From contig JAWQRO010000093.1 in the NCBI GenBank assembly GCA_033557835.1, positions 1 through 59,124 on the forward strand: a stretch of DNA of 59,124 bases. The letters run 5' to 3'. The DNA is from Helochares maculicollis. Its lineage: Eukaryota; Arthropoda; Insecta; Coleoptera; Hydrophilidae. Below the pieces are notes generated by a model. It worked only from the letters and a program-made list of their open reading frames with translations. It was not told the origin of the DNA and did no database searches. Positions 47,337 through 59,124 of the stretch are shown here, piece by piece (within the stretch, counting starts at the first letter, position 1; every line of letters starts with the position of its first letter). Made by a program: the position numbers and the translations under genes.

Positions 47337-50300
47337 TTATAGCCGAATGCCGCGGTTTGTGGCAGCGACGTAGTTCAATAACTCTTCGGAATCTTCGCAG
47401 ACGAATGGCTTTTCGTGGTAGCAAGCCACATCATGCCATGCGATGCCGTCGTTGTAGACATTGTTGAGCACCGACAAGCAGGACTCGCTGGTTCCGTTGA
47501 TGTCGAATTCGGCATTGTCGGGTTGGCGCTGCTTCTTGTGTCCAGTGGACGACCACGGGTTGTATCCCCATCCTCTTGGAACTTGGTTGGTGGGGGCCAT
47601 CTTTTCCCTGTTTGCGGACCAGAACCAACCGAACAAGTTCTTTGGTTCCAAATCGGGCCTGTTTTCGCAACCCTTGAAGTCGCAAATTCTGCCAGAAGTC
47701 CAGATGTATGGAACATCATCTGCAGCAAAGAGCAAGCAATTGCCATTAAGGTTAAGCTAATTACAATAACAACAATGCTGGAAAGCAACACTAAGGAAAA
47801 CAGCAGGAATGAAATGTCATCAATTTGTTGAAGCCACGGTTTTAATTAAGGTAAACCTCTGAGACGATTGCAAAATTTTATTGTATATGTCAGTGTTAAA
47901 TGGCGAAGAGACAAACGTTTTAATGATAAGTTAATAATAAAAGCTTGTAAAAATAGCCAATCGTGACTGACTAAATAAGCGTAATTTGTGGTTAAAGTGT
48001 TGGTTATTGCACCATTCCTTCTTCAATTGGTCGCTTATATGGGATCTATCAACCTCGGGCCATTAAAGTGCGAAAAAAGTCGCTGTGGTTGTTAGATAGT
48101 CAACTCAGCGCCAGATATGAGCCAGCTTATGCAATACACATGACACAATTATTTTTATTGTGAGAACTTCTGCGATTATTGTTTTTATAGCTTCTTGTTA
48201 CAAGTAATGCCAGACATTTTTCTCTAATTAAATTTTATGGGTCACTTACTTTGTTGGATCAGTCTGAAGATCATATTGTTTTCTTCTTGGGTCTCCAACG
48301 AAACCAAGTCCATGCAGTACTCCCTGCAAATGTTTCTACCATCTAACCAGTCTACTTTCCTACCAGCTAATTCAGGTACATGGCCGCTGAAGAAGTAATT
48401 GTGCCCTCTGAAGAAGAATTGTTTCGGCCCTGAAAAATAAAATCGATTTTAGCCTGAGATCTACAAAGCTTAAATAATATAATCAAGCCATATTTTCAAA
48501 GTTGAATCACTAGATTCAGCATAATTTCGTTGCTCAGCGTCAGCCTATGTGTAGTAAATAATATCATGTATTAAGTAAGTTAACTGATTCAATATCGTTG
48601 GAAATTTCCATCGCAAGTAATATCATAATACTGTAAATTAAAGATACATCCTTGTTTTCTCCAGGTATGAGTTGGTTTTCCCAGTAAAAGCAATGTAAAC
48701 AGCAGTAAAGAGGCTAATTTAGAAGTTACAAGAAGTCATCAAGACCTCAGTAATTTCCTTTTACCGTTAAACATGCTGTTTCTATGTAAAATTAATTTGA
48801 TTCGGCTCGTAGCTATCTGACCTTCGCTCTTCGTAAAATCCTGAAAAACGAATGCATTGCCGCTTCAAATGCCAATATACGATAATAATTTCCATTGAAA
48901 TACAAACGAAACAGGTTTAGTTGTGAATATTTTAATAAAATTATTGTTTTTGTCAGTAATTAATAATAAGAATGAATAAAAAATCGTAGAAGGATGTGTA
49001 TTGGAATTTGTTGTTAAAGTACCATAGAAAAAACATCAAGAAATTGACAGGTTTGACATTACTTATGAATTTTGATTATTTTTTTGATACTACTTCAATA
49101 CACGTTCTGTTAACATTAAATTTTCTTTGGAGTGGGAGTTATTTGGTAGAACTACGTACTCTTTTATGCGCTGTAAGGCTGGGGATATTTTAAAATTTGG
49201 AACTTCGCAACACCACGCCCTAAAATTGGACTCATTGTGAAGTATACTATAGTCTAGAAAACCAAAGATGGAGGAATCTGGCGAAGAGACTTTGAGCGAG
49301 GAAGAACACGAGAGCGATGAATCTCTAAATGAGTTGAAGCACCTCAAAGATATGTATCAAAATTCGAGCAAATCGATTATGAAAATCAAACACAACTATT
49401 TGGTGAATCCTGATGAGGCAACAACATATTTGGACTACATGTGCAACATGGGAAATGTCTCAAAGAAGTTTCATCGGAGGCAATCGAAAATTATGTGTAC
49501 CATCGGAAAATCTAGCAGAGATGTGGAGATTCTTGAGAAGATGATGGAAGCTGGAATGGACATGGTTCGAATAATGTTGGGCAAAGGAAATTACGACTAT
49601 CACAGCGAAACCATACAAAACGTAAGAGATGCCGCTGCCAATTATAGTAAGAAATTGGGAAGGCAATACGCCGTGAGTATTGCAACGGATATTAGAGGAG
49701 CTGAAATCAGAACAGGCTTTTTTTACCGTATGTATTACATCTTTTGCATCTTTAAATTTGACTCTCCTTTATTCCCAGGCTGTAGGACTTCTACTTGTAT
49801 ATTTTGGTTTTCCACTGCAGATTCTATGTTATCTTGGTTGTACCAAACATTGTCTATTTGTTGTTGACTTTACTGTTATTTTGTCTACTGATGCATTATT
49901 TTGCACTTTGAAAAATAGCAAGGGCCATTCCTATTCTTGAATATCCATTGGCATTTTACATATACATGACGATGAGGTACACGAAAATGCGCCTGCTTCT
50001 AATAATGATCTTCACGCTTTTTTAGTCCACGACTGATGAGACTATTTTGTTGTGAGACACTATTTAGACTTCTCTACTCTTAATATAAATATTGAAAAGA
50101 AAATGTTATAGTTAATACGGTCTTTAATAATGTTTTGTGTGTTCAACAGTGTTTATTGAGTGCTGGGCATATCGTCATTATTCCTAAGCTGAATTATCCA
50201 TTTTAGGTTCTCCTGGAGCAGATGAATTTGAGCTCAAAGTTGGAGCGACGGTTAGGTTAACAGTTGATCCAGCCTATATGGAAAGATGCAACGATCGCAT

Positions 50301-53300
50301 AATCTTCATAGATTATGAAAATATTTGTAAATTCTCAAAACCCGGTAACAAGATTTATTTGAACAATGGTAATACTAGATTAATAGTGAAGAAAGTTTAC
50401 AATCGTAATATGGATTGCATAGTACAAGCTGGTGGAAAACTGCATGATTATGCGCAAGTGAACCTGCCGTCTGTGGTGACAGATTTACCTACAATATCTG
50501 GAAGAGACAGCGAGGACATCTTGTTCGCAATAGAGCAGCGAGTCGATTTTCTGATCATTTCTTTCGTGCGCAGTGCGGAATGCATTGAGGATGTGTATGA
50601 TTTGTTAGGAAGTGATGCGGAAAACATCAATATTATAGCAAAAATTGAGAACCAAGAGGGTATAGATAATTTTGAAGACATAGCGGTTAAATCCGATGGT
50701 ATTTTAATTGGGAGGGGAGACTTAGGAATTGAGTTGGCGATGGAAAAGGTATTTCTTGCGCAAAAGTACCAAGTGGCTCGATGCAACATCTTAGGGAAAA
50801 CGGTGTTTGTGGTTTCCCAACTTCTAGAGTCTATGATGACGAATTCCAGACCAACGCGATCCGAGTCTTCGGATGTAGCCAATGCAGTTTTGGATGGTGT
50901 GGATGTTTTGGTTTTGGCGCGTGAGACTAGCAAGGGAAAATATCCTGTGGAGTGTGTCCAAACTTTGGATGAGATATGCAGAGAGGCGGAGTCGTGCATA
51001 TGGAGAAAGCAACTATTCCAAGACTTGATTGAAAAGGCGTTGCCTCCTATTGAAGCCTACGTGGCCACTTGTATATGCGCTGTCCAGGCCGCTAATAAAG
51101 TTGAAGCTGGTGCAATTGTATGTGTTACGCATGCTGGTAGGTAAGTACAATTAATTATTGGAAGATTTTGCGACCAAAATAGTAATAGATGATATTAGAA
51201 AAATCGATTAAAATGTGTAGAATATCTAAAAGCTAGAACGATATGTGGCTAGACTTTAAATCCTTGTGGATCTTTGTTGGCATGATGCTATAATTAGGTT
51301 GAATTAATCTAAATGATCTTCAATTCCTGCACTTATACAGATGTTGAAATAGATGATAACTTTCAAAAGAATTGACTCATATCAAATATTAATGGTATCA
51401 TCATACTTTGATGGAATCTAGAACGGACAGCTCTGCAACAATGATAGACAAGAAACCCAAGTTGAATGTTATCTATGCGTTTTGTATAAAAAGTTTAGAC
51501 AATTTAGACTGGAATTGATTAGTTTCTCAGAATTGCCACTCTAAACTTGTATAAAAACAAAATTTTTCATTCTGTTTCCAGAACGGCACAAATGATAGCA
51601 AAATATAAACCGTTGTGCCCGATAATAGCCATTACTACTTCAGAGACCAATGCTCGTAGATTGACAAGTGTCAAAGGAGTTCTGCCATTTTTATACGAAG
51701 CACCTCCTATCCGTGATTGGTTGAAGGATGCTGACACACGCATACAATGGGCGTTAAAAAGGGGACAAGAGGAGAATTTGTTTTCAGCAGGAGATCCGGT
51801 CATTGTAGTGACTGGTTGGAAGAAAGGTATAGCTTTTACAAACACATTCAGGATAATTTATATTCCGAATGTCACGCAAAGCATTTTGTATTAGATACTG
51901 CTAAAAAGTTAGATTTCTAAATTGCATTTGCAAAGTTTGAATAAATGAATAAAAGACTTCATAAGAAAAAGCGTTTAGTTTTGGCAAACTTGCAAGCAAG
52001 CAAGCAAGCAAGCAATTGACAAAAATAACAATAATTAGCAGGTGTCTAAAGATCATTAAAGGCAGCTAGAAAATGTTGCACAAATTGATAAGGTTTTGTA
52101 GGACGCCAGGTAAGTTCTTTCATGTTCAAATTTGCAAATGTTCACGCATTAATTAGTACCAGCACTGTTGTACAAATAAAAGCGCCTTGTGGAGTGCAGC
52201 ATAATTATTGCATTAGCTCTGGGTCTTTTGTAATCACCTAAGTTTATTGCTGAACTCAAAAAGATCTGCTCACGTTTCAACTCCTCCGTTTCAACTGATC
52301 TCCCAGCTCGCGCAAGATTGTAACTTACGATCATCTGATAGTAAATTAATAGTGTTAAATGTGATGGATAGCTTCAGTACCTGCCTTTGGCACGGATTGC
52401 CACAAGAATACTCATAATAAAGGCGCAATCGATAAATTTATACACCTTAATTATGCACTTCTTCAAGATCTATTGCTAAATTTCATTATTCGTGAGAAGA
52501 ATAATTGCAGCCTATTCACGTCGCTCTAGCTTCACTCTCTTTGTAAATCTAGATTTTAAAAAGTGCAAATCTACGATTGTCTAGAGTTGTATCATCGCCA
52601 AAATTATTCCTATAAACGATATCAAAGAGTTGTATCATCACCAAAATTATCCCTGCAAACGATACCAAATATTGGTGGATTGCTTGAAAGATATTGAGAA
52701 ACTGCTCGAATTGACTCGAAATTCATGTTGGTCATAATTTATGTAATAACGATAAGAAGCGTTCCTGCAGAATATTAATTAACGAAATCACAAACTTGAA
52801 TTAATTTAATCTTGACTCGTATTTACATTATGTAAAGTTTAGGAGGTCAAATTCTGTAAGTAGGTAATAGAATATTTAATTTGTGTAAGTGCGATTACAC
52901 GCTTCTTGAGTACATTAAGTGCTTATGATATCATCGACGCATAAGAAGTTATCAAAATTAAAAACACCTGAAAATAATCAAAATAAAGCAGTTATTTATC
53001 ATATAAAGTATACAATGAAAGTCGAAATTCTCACGCTCGCATGGAAAAATAAATTTCGCCTGGAAATTCTTTTTCTGAGCAAATAGAAAATCTAACCAAA
53101 CGAGTAAATAGATATATAATACGCGGAAATACTTGCTTGGCGTTGCACAATGAATTGGTAATATACAGATTTAAATTTTATGACTAATGTCCCATTGTTC
53201 GTTTAGTCTTCACAAGCAATCGTCATCATCTAGAACATTTATTATTAATGAAACTAAAAGCACATTACGTTCTACATTAATTTGCTCCAATTGATGTTCA

Positions 53301-54365
53301 CCGGTTGGTAGAAAATTTTTATTAATGACTTTCTATAGGCAACGGCTTATGATTCTATTTGCTAAAATTTTTTATAAACGAAAGGCGAAGCCAATTTAAT
53401 TTTTTAATTAGTATTTTATAGTCACATAATCATCGAAATTAAGATGTTACTTAGCATATAGCCTTCAAAACTTTAAAGAGATGCTGCAATAAAAACGAAT
53501 TTTTTTGTAATTAAAATGCTAAAAATGACGGAACTTGAATATAAAGATGTACGTTACTACTTTTTCCATTTAATTAGTATGTTGTATTAAACATTTTTAA
53601 AGGTTCCTTTGATTACCGAAACGAATTATATAATCTCTAGCCGCTAGCCATCAGGAAGAATGATTCTTTGTCACAACAATGTAAGAAATGTAATAATTAA
53701 ATGTGTGGAAGTGAGTTGAATGAATGTTTTATGTACATACAACGTTCATTGCTACCATTGAACGGCCTCAATACGTTATATGATTGCTGGTAGGTATATC
53801 TTTTAAAGCCATCACCAAGTTGGCAGCACAATAGGATATTACAAAAATGATTTTGCAGTTTTCACTGATCGGATTAATGCTGAGGTAGATACTATCATTT
53901 CACAGTAGTACTTCGATCTGTGTTCAATAAATAGTGTTTTTGAGCTGCAGCTAAACATTTTTTTAATTTTTAATTGATTTTCTACCTCTATTTTTTAAAA
54001 TATCCAATTCGGATTCACTTATCGGTTTCCACTTTTAAGTTTTAAAAGCTGAAACTTTGACTACTCTAACATTATCGTGATTGTTGAATATTTGAATTGA
54101 TTGCTATTGTGCAACAGTCCATTCTCGGTTTTTGAATAAATGTAACAATTTTTTTATTTTTGGGATAAAAGGGTTTTTTACATTTTCATTTTTACTAAGG
54201 ACAACAAATACATTTCAACATTTACTTACGATTAGCGCATTTCTGAGGTACTGGCAGTGATAAGAATCTTCCCGGTCGATTTGATACCGGCCTAATTTCG
54301 TTAATTGCAGGGGTGGCAACTGCTGCTACCGCGCATGCAGCTAATACCAAGCACGCTATTTTCAT
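47337..54365 (-). CDS. Secreted C-type lectin
   Basis: Coding exons 54365-54230, 48429-48250, 47719-47337 (232 aa, phases agree). A signal peptide (MKIACLVLAACAVAAVA) is followed by a short spacer and one C-type lectin domain (about 45-215) with paired Cys and the WIGL-region equivalent PYIWTSGR. Carbohydrate-site residues visible are QPD (171-173), the galactose-type version of the calcium/sugar motif, and WHD (200-202) where WND is usual. Insect lectins of this kind are secreted to haemolymph or gut, often as recognition molecules; the ligand here is unknown. The start ATG directly follows a splice acceptor (ctttcag), so the 5' UTR is on an upstream exon, most likely 57527-57557. The 5.8-kb intron 48430-54229 contains a whole gene on the other strand. 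Confidence 0.88.
47720..48249 (-). other. Lectin intron 2
   Basis: 530-bp intron between donor gtaagt (48249-48244) and acceptor tttgctgcag. No other feature is seen. Confidence 0.7.
48430..49267. other. Lectin intron sequence upstream of the nested kinase gene
   Basis: Must contain the promoter of the pyruvate kinase paralogue. No TATA box or clear initiator is identifiable. AT-rich. Confidence 0.45.
49268..51894 (+). CDS. Divergent pyruvate kinase paralogue nested in the lectin intron
   Basis: Exons 49268-49727, 50207-51140, 51582-51894 (568 aa, phases agree). Pyruvate kinase transfers phosphate from phosphoenolpyruvate to ADP, the last step of glycolysis. The fold runs end to end: KIMCTIGKSSRD, DIRGAEIRTG, B domain with NKIYLNNG, AKIENQEG (Lys299, Glu301), GRGDLGIEL (Asp325), QLLESM, SDVANAVLDG, and the C-terminal GWKKGIAFTNTFR. 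A roughly 70-residue N-terminal extension starts very acidic (MEESGEETLSEEEHE). Relative to rabbit enzyme, potassium-site Asn74, Ser76 and Thr113 are Met103, Gly105 and Ile142; Asp112 and Arg72 are kept; Thr327 is Ser357; KGPE is RGAE. It is probably a specialised or poorly active paralogue, like the testis-expressed ones known in flies. Introns argue against a recent retrocopy. Confidence 0.85.
49728..50206 (+). other. Intron 1 of the pyruvate kinase paralogue
   Basis: 479-bp intron (donor gtatgt, acceptor ccattttag) placed at the start of the B domain. No other feature. Confidence 0.7.
51141..51581 (+). other. Intron 2 of the pyruvate kinase paralogue
   Basis: 441-bp intron (donor gtaagt, acceptor gtttccag) within the C-domain. 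No other feature. Confidence 0.7.
51940..51953 (+). terminator. Poly(A) signals of the pyruvate kinase paralogue
   Basis: Two AATAAA words at 51940 and 51948, about 45 nt after the stop codon. Confidence 0.55.
51991..52014 (+). repeat. (AAGC)n microsatellite
   Basis: About five tandem copies of the tetramer in gcaagcaagcaagcaagcaa, just downstream of the nested gene. Confidence 0.7.
52015..54229. other. Remainder of the large lectin intron
   Basis: AT-rich, no confident gene. It contains a 43-bp tandem duplication at 52583-52668 (agagttgtatcatc..., two copies) and a tiny plus-strand frame followed by a consensus donor at 52073-52109 (MLHKLIRFCRTP then gtaagt) for which no downstream exon was found. 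Confidence 0.45.
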
Positions 54366-57300
54366 CTGAAAGCAAAAAATAATAAATTAAAAACGACTTG
54401 TAAGCAATAGCTATAAAATAAACATAAAATTTGGAACGATCCAAGTCAATTGGGCCAATCATGTTTCATTTGGTGAGCATTTGCTATTATGACACCTCTC
54501 TTTAGATGGTTTTTGGTACGAATACTGTTTGTACATTGATATTTATCGTATTAAAAAATCATTGTCATTGTCAATGTTTAACGAAAAAATATAAGCCCCA
54601 AAACGGACTTCGTCGATGTTGAAATTTGATGTTTTGTAGACAAATTTGGTAGTTGCGGCATTTAGGATTGAGAAGGAAATATTTCTATTTAATTACGTTT
54701 GGGTTAAGGGGATTATTTCCAAAATACAAGAAACAAGTGGAAAATTGATTTTTACCACATAAAAAACCGGTTATGCTTGTATTTCTTACTAAAGAGTATC
54801 AACAAAGATGTTGATATTGATGCATTAATCGATTATCTTTTTATGCCTTGAGGCCTTTCACAATTTCCGAACTGTCGTTGATGAGGTATAAAATTGCATC
54901 GTTATAAAATTCTTAATATTGATCTTATCTTTGTAGCAATTTATTTCCAAGTGAAATTTTGTATTCACAGTAAAGTACTGATATTTAACAAGAGAAAACA
55001 AGTTAAAATGTATCTTCAGTTGATATCAAGAAAATCATTTATGACAAAACCTTGGCGTTTAGCCAATGTATTATTTTTGATTTTCTGTGAACATTCCTAG
55101 ATTTGGCACAATTTGGACCATCTAAGTCTACGATGCTATTTTTAACAAAGCCAGTTGATGGATCTACTCTAAATCAAGATTTTACTAGAATATCCAAGGT
55201 AATATAAATAATTTTATTACAAATTTCCGTTTTAGAGTAAAGCCTACAATAGAATATGTGATAATTACAATCACTACGAACGTGATAATAGCATAAACTT
55301 ATTTGCAAGTGATAATAATATTGACTAATGATATGGTCATGTAATACATAAGAGCAAATACTTAGAAAATCGTATAAGGTGAGGCGTTTCTTATTGTTTA
55401 ATTTGCTTGTTTATTTCTCTAAGTTTACGAGTAACTATTAGGTAAAAAAGGTGTACCTGATGCGTTTCGTACGCGAGTGAAATCTCTTATTGGAATATAA
55501 TTCATTTATCAAATATTTTACCGGCTAACCTTTCGTTTTGACCCACTGAACTTCTGCTAAATTATTGCGTATGAAAATTTTTGAGTGTGACGTTTTGGTA
55601 GATTATTTTTAATATAGATTCCAGATCGAGGCGAGTTACATAACGTGAGTTATTATGACATAGACACATTCCTGGATGTAGACATTAAATAATTGTCAGC
55701 TTAACTTCTCGATAATTTTTTTGAACTTTTCTCGTCACTGATTGTCTTGACCTCACGATTTGATTTGAATATTAAATTGTAAATAATTACTAGTTTTGCA
55801 ACCAAAAAAATCAGTTTGAATTTCTATTGCCTGAATGTCAACAATAGAGGCCAAACAAACATTTCAATATAAAGTATAATAATAAATAAGTATATAAATA
55901 ATAAAGTATAATGTCATTAAAATCAATTCTATTTTCGAGCATACTTTTTTAAAAACACGGCGAATCAATTGTGAAAACTGATTCCAATTCAATCACACAT
56001 GCAAACAAAAACCTGTATTTCAGCAATTTTAAAAACCAGTAGCGCAAAATTTCATTTACTATAAAGTTTTTACGAACGAAAATATATAAATCTTCTTGCG
56101 ACATTCCAACGACATTAATATTACTTATGATCAACGAAAGGGATTACGAAATTTGCGAGGCTACGATTGCCAAAGATATCTACTCTACATTAGACGTCAA
56201 CCGATTTACTTTAAGAAGGATATGGCTTGGCAAGGATCTAGATTAAATCTTTCCGCGTTTAAATTTAGATATTTACACAAATTGGTGTGAATAGAGCGTC
56301 CTCGTAATGTTCCCACTTAACTCAATTGAAGCCCAATTAGAATCTTCGCTACTTTAAGGCAATAAAAAGAAAAGTCAACCCGATATCCTTGAGATTAAAT
56401 TTAAACACATGTACCTACGTACGATTAACATATTCTATCAAGTATCTAACGAAAGACGCTCATTTCAATAGAAGTAACATCTTTGTCCCATTCAATGCAG
56501 ATACCATCGGTCCAATCTTGGAATAAATTTAAACTTCTCAAGTAGTTAAAATTCTAACTTAACTACTGACGAAATCTTTTCATCATCTCACTTCCCTGGA
56601 TCGTTAAACAATGCTCTTTGTCGTTAGCTCAAACTTAATAATGCCTCCTCTACGTAATCGCCTCTTTCGCAAAATTACAATCATTTACCAGAGGCTGTAG
56701 CCTCTTCCAAGATGCTCTTTAAGAGACTAGACATGAAATCTTGCTAAACTCCCTGGGAAAATCGAGTAAACCTCATCGCAATTTAAAATATAATCGATCG
56801 AACAAGTGAGAATGAACCAACTTGTGTTAGTAGAGCAAATTTGATGGTGAAATAGATGTGTTATTTAATTTTATAATAGGAATGCAATCGAATCAAATAG
56901 GAGTGCAATTGCATTAGTTGCTTAACCATCAGCTATTAAAATAAGCAATTCTATTAGTCGGCCAACATGAGCGATCCAAAACAAATTGTCAACAGCTAAT
57001 TATGCAAATTACGTGGTCATACTAATAACGACTATGAAACAAATTAATTTCAGTGAAAATATTTCATTGAAATGCTGTTCAACCAAAATTCGGTTCAGAG
57101 AAAACTTAAAAAAGAATTAAAATGGGAGCATCCAAATAAAACTCACGCACTTGCAAATGTTCACACGTATTATTATGTAAAATCAATGATTTAAGGCTTC
57201 AAGCAGGCCCCTTTAATTTCTCTTGTATAAATTTCGGGTGTAATTCGACGAGCAATGAGGCGACGAACCCGCTTTTAAAACTTTCTACGCTCAACAGCTA

Positions 57301-57526
57301 ACCGGTCGTCTCCCGCTTCTGTCATACAAGAGACTTATCGTTCTTGTAAATCACTCCTCGAGATGTTATTATTTTTAGTTCGGATGCACGTGTTTTGTTC
57401 TTTTTTAAATAACTCACCGTTACGCCAAATCCGTTTGTGTAACCACCGTTCAAGAGGCAAGAAATAATAATAGTGATAAACACCTCCGCACTAAGTGTAA
57501 GAATAATTCACTTGTAGGCCCCTTAC
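54366..57526 (-). other. Probable 5' UTR intron of the lectin gene
   Basis: About 3.2 kb between the acceptor just before the lectin ATG and the donor gtaagg at 57526-57521. AT-rich with no recognisable coding exon; open frames at 54894-55100, 55949-56134 and 56096-56290 have no motif. Confidence 0.5.
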
Positions 57527-57557
57527 CTTGCGTGGTTTGGTGGGCACCAGCACTAAT
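57527..57557 (-). other. Probable non-coding first exon of the lectin gene
   Basis: On the minus strand, roughly 30 nt downstream of a TATA box, a short segment ends ACCACGCAAG followed by the donor gtaagg. It has no ATG and is placed to splice to the acceptor abutting the lectin start codon at 54365. The transcription start is estimated from TATA spacing only. Confidence 0.5.
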
Positions 57558-57580
57558 CTTGGATGCGAGAGCAACACTCG

Positions 57581-57590
57581 TATTTATAGC
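57581..57590 (-). promoter_or_regulatory. TATA box of the lectin gene
   Basis: Minus-strand GCTATAAATA is a consensus TATA box in a less AT-rich setting (flanks gtcaat and cgagtgttgctctcgcatcc). It is about 30 bp upstream of the proposed first exon. TATA promoters are common in inducible or tissue-specific insect genes. Confidence 0.55.
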
Positions 57591-57599
57591 ATTGACAAT

Positions 57600-59124
57600 G
57601 ATGAGTTCGAGGTGGGATCCTCACGTACCATATCCCCATTTTATGGTAAAGCTAGACGGTGTTTACAGCAAATCCGTGTTTTGTTTACAATTATTTTTAT
57701 TTTTGTGGTAGTTATCCATTTCATTTTCTATATGCACCTTAGGAAGATGGTTCAGTTTTTTGCTCTAATAAATTCTTTTTGATTATATACCTGATTCAAG
57801 TTTTAAATAAAATATGTAGCTGGTCTTCTGTTTAGATGAAGTTTTAGTTTAATTGTTTTTTAAACTTTCAAACTTGTTGGTTTGATGTTATGAACAATGC
57901 TTATTGTGTCCGTGCTATGATTAAATGTCTTGAACATCTTATTTTGCATTGTCAAAGAGTTAGTAGCTAGTTCCTCTGTGTAGAACAATTTTAAGCTAAG
58001 AAGCGATTGTCAATTTCTATAGTTTCACCTAAGTTTGCTCTATTATGCTCCATATCAAAGTAATATACATGTTTAAAACTCTTGTGGTCTTAATGGGAAT
58101 ATTTGGCGTGTCATTTAATCTAAGACTTAATGATAAAACCAAGAATATTATTTACAGACTATTTTATTATTTGCATAGAAATTTTAAATATTTCAAAAGT
58201 ATTGCGATCATAACATAACGCAATTTGCATCTTTTGAGAACACCTGAATTTAATTTGGTTTATTTTCCATGTCCTCTGTGAAGAAAATAGAGCCTAGACA
58301 TTTTGATTTGGAGCTAATAAATATGACATACGGCTGCTATAGTAACAATTTTAATTCTGAGGTGTCTTTTATAGAATCCCAGAAGTACCTAGTATAGCAT
58401 AGAGTTTTCCATTTTTGGCTAGTAAATAAATCTGTTCAGCTAAAAACTATTAAAAAATAGCGAAACTAAATTATAGTGAATGAAAATTGAAAGTGATACT
58501 TAATCTGTTTATCTTGTAAACATGGTTCAGCTCCTGGATTCTGCTAGCTGAAGAGTGTGATAAGTCGAAATTCAAATATTCTATTTGTGTTCCGTCATGA
58601 AGTCTTTAGGAATTAATCCGCTTAAAAATAGAAGTACAATACATTAAAAACGTTAAAAGTTAGTAAACTACATTTTAATTTTTAAAGCATGTTTATAGAA
58701 TATGCTTATTGGTGATATAGCTTTAATGCAAGTGGTTTGACGTTAATTCCAGAAAGTTTGCTGTAGAAATACACATATTGGGACTCAATCGTCTAAGTAG
58801 TAAATACTGGAAAAATAGAAAACTATTTTGTATAATACTTTTAGAAAAGTTCTATCTGTAAACAAAAACTGCAGCAAAGTGATCGGTGCAGTTGGGGGAG
58901 TTTTTATTGTTCAAAAAAAGACAATATTATCGTTTAAAATCTGTTATTTCAATTTTAACTGCCGAAGCCTTCGTAATATTAAAGCCACCGCTATGGATTA
59001 ATCATCATGGCCAAAGAGATAATTTTGCCATTTTGTCAGATTCTGTATTTGCATTGAAAGCAATTAACACTCATAATGGGTTTAAAACCGATCTGATTGT
59101 AAATGGAATTTATATATATATATA
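57600..59124. other. Right flank, no gene seen
   Basis: AT-rich sequence upstream of the lectin promoter. The frame at 57528-57782 runs across the promoter and is a shadow. The window ends in an (AT)n run, as it also begins. Confidence 0.45.

Noticed and set aside
47415..47831. Plus-strand open frames of 138 and 99 codons
   Set aside because: They overlap the last lectin exon on the other strand; the lectin frame has domain and splice support.
50448..50999. 183-codon minus-strand open frame
   Set aside because: Antisense shadow of the pyruvate kinase paralogue.
1..59124. CRISPR arrays, prokaryotic operons, riboswitches or integrated viral genes
   Set aside because: None seen; the window is ordinary eukaryotic intron-exon sequence with transposon relics.

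Overview
This is nuclear DNA from an insect. It is AT-rich, its genes are split by GT-AG introns, and it carries mauritiana-type mariner transposons. Every recognisable protein is an animal housekeeping or signalling gene in an arthropod-like form: Dlish, STAM, Zizimin/DOCK-D, PPM1L, Atg4, a secreted C-type lectin and a pyruvate kinase paralogue. The order cannot be fixed from the sequence; a holometabolous insect such as a beetle is a guess. There is no bacterial, operon or CRISPR-like structure. Exon joins were made by eye from splice consensus, reading-phase agreement and remembered family sequence, so single-base boundaries could be wrong where no transcript is available.

Layout, left to right. 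(1) 67-1299 (possibly to 1621), minus strand: 3' end of an unrecognised Cys-rich protein gene. (2) 2710-3759, plus: an intact triple-SH3 protein, Dlish/Vamana (Fat-Dachs growth control). (3) 5295-14062, plus: STAM (ESCRT-0). Its promoter-proximal segment with coding exons 1 and 2 is present twice, about 3.9 kb apart, both copies intact, with a dead mariner between them. (4) 14.1-20.6 kb: gene-poor convergent region holding one copy of a dispersed repeat. (5) 20572-36255, minus: complete 11-exon Zizimin (DOCK9/10/11 family), a Rho-family GEF of about 2104 residues. Its introns hold a second, inverted copy of the dispersed repeat and a tRNA-like SINE head. (6) 37642-39478, plus: membrane-anchored PP2C phosphatase (PPM1L type), head-to-head with Zizimin. 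(7) 39890-45776, minus: Atg4 cysteine protease, 5 exons. Its third intron has been invaded by a second mauritiana-type mariner and by another mariner relic with an internal 642-bp tandem duplication. (8) 47337-57590, minus: secreted C-type lectin with a TATA-type promoter and a non-coding first exon. Its 5.8-kb intron contains, on the opposite strand, (9) 49268-51894: a divergent pyruvate kinase that has lost most potassium-site residues.

The genes are not one pathway. STAM and Atg4 both act in endolysosomal and autophagic traffic, Dlish and Zizimin in tissue growth and cytoskeleton, and PPM1L in ER phosphatase signalling, but their adjacency looks like ordinary genome neighbourhood. The strongest novelty candidates are the duplicated STAM 5' end, which could give two promoters and two VHS N-termini on one shared body, and the nested divergent pyruvate kinase. 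I found no system that is clearly undescribed.
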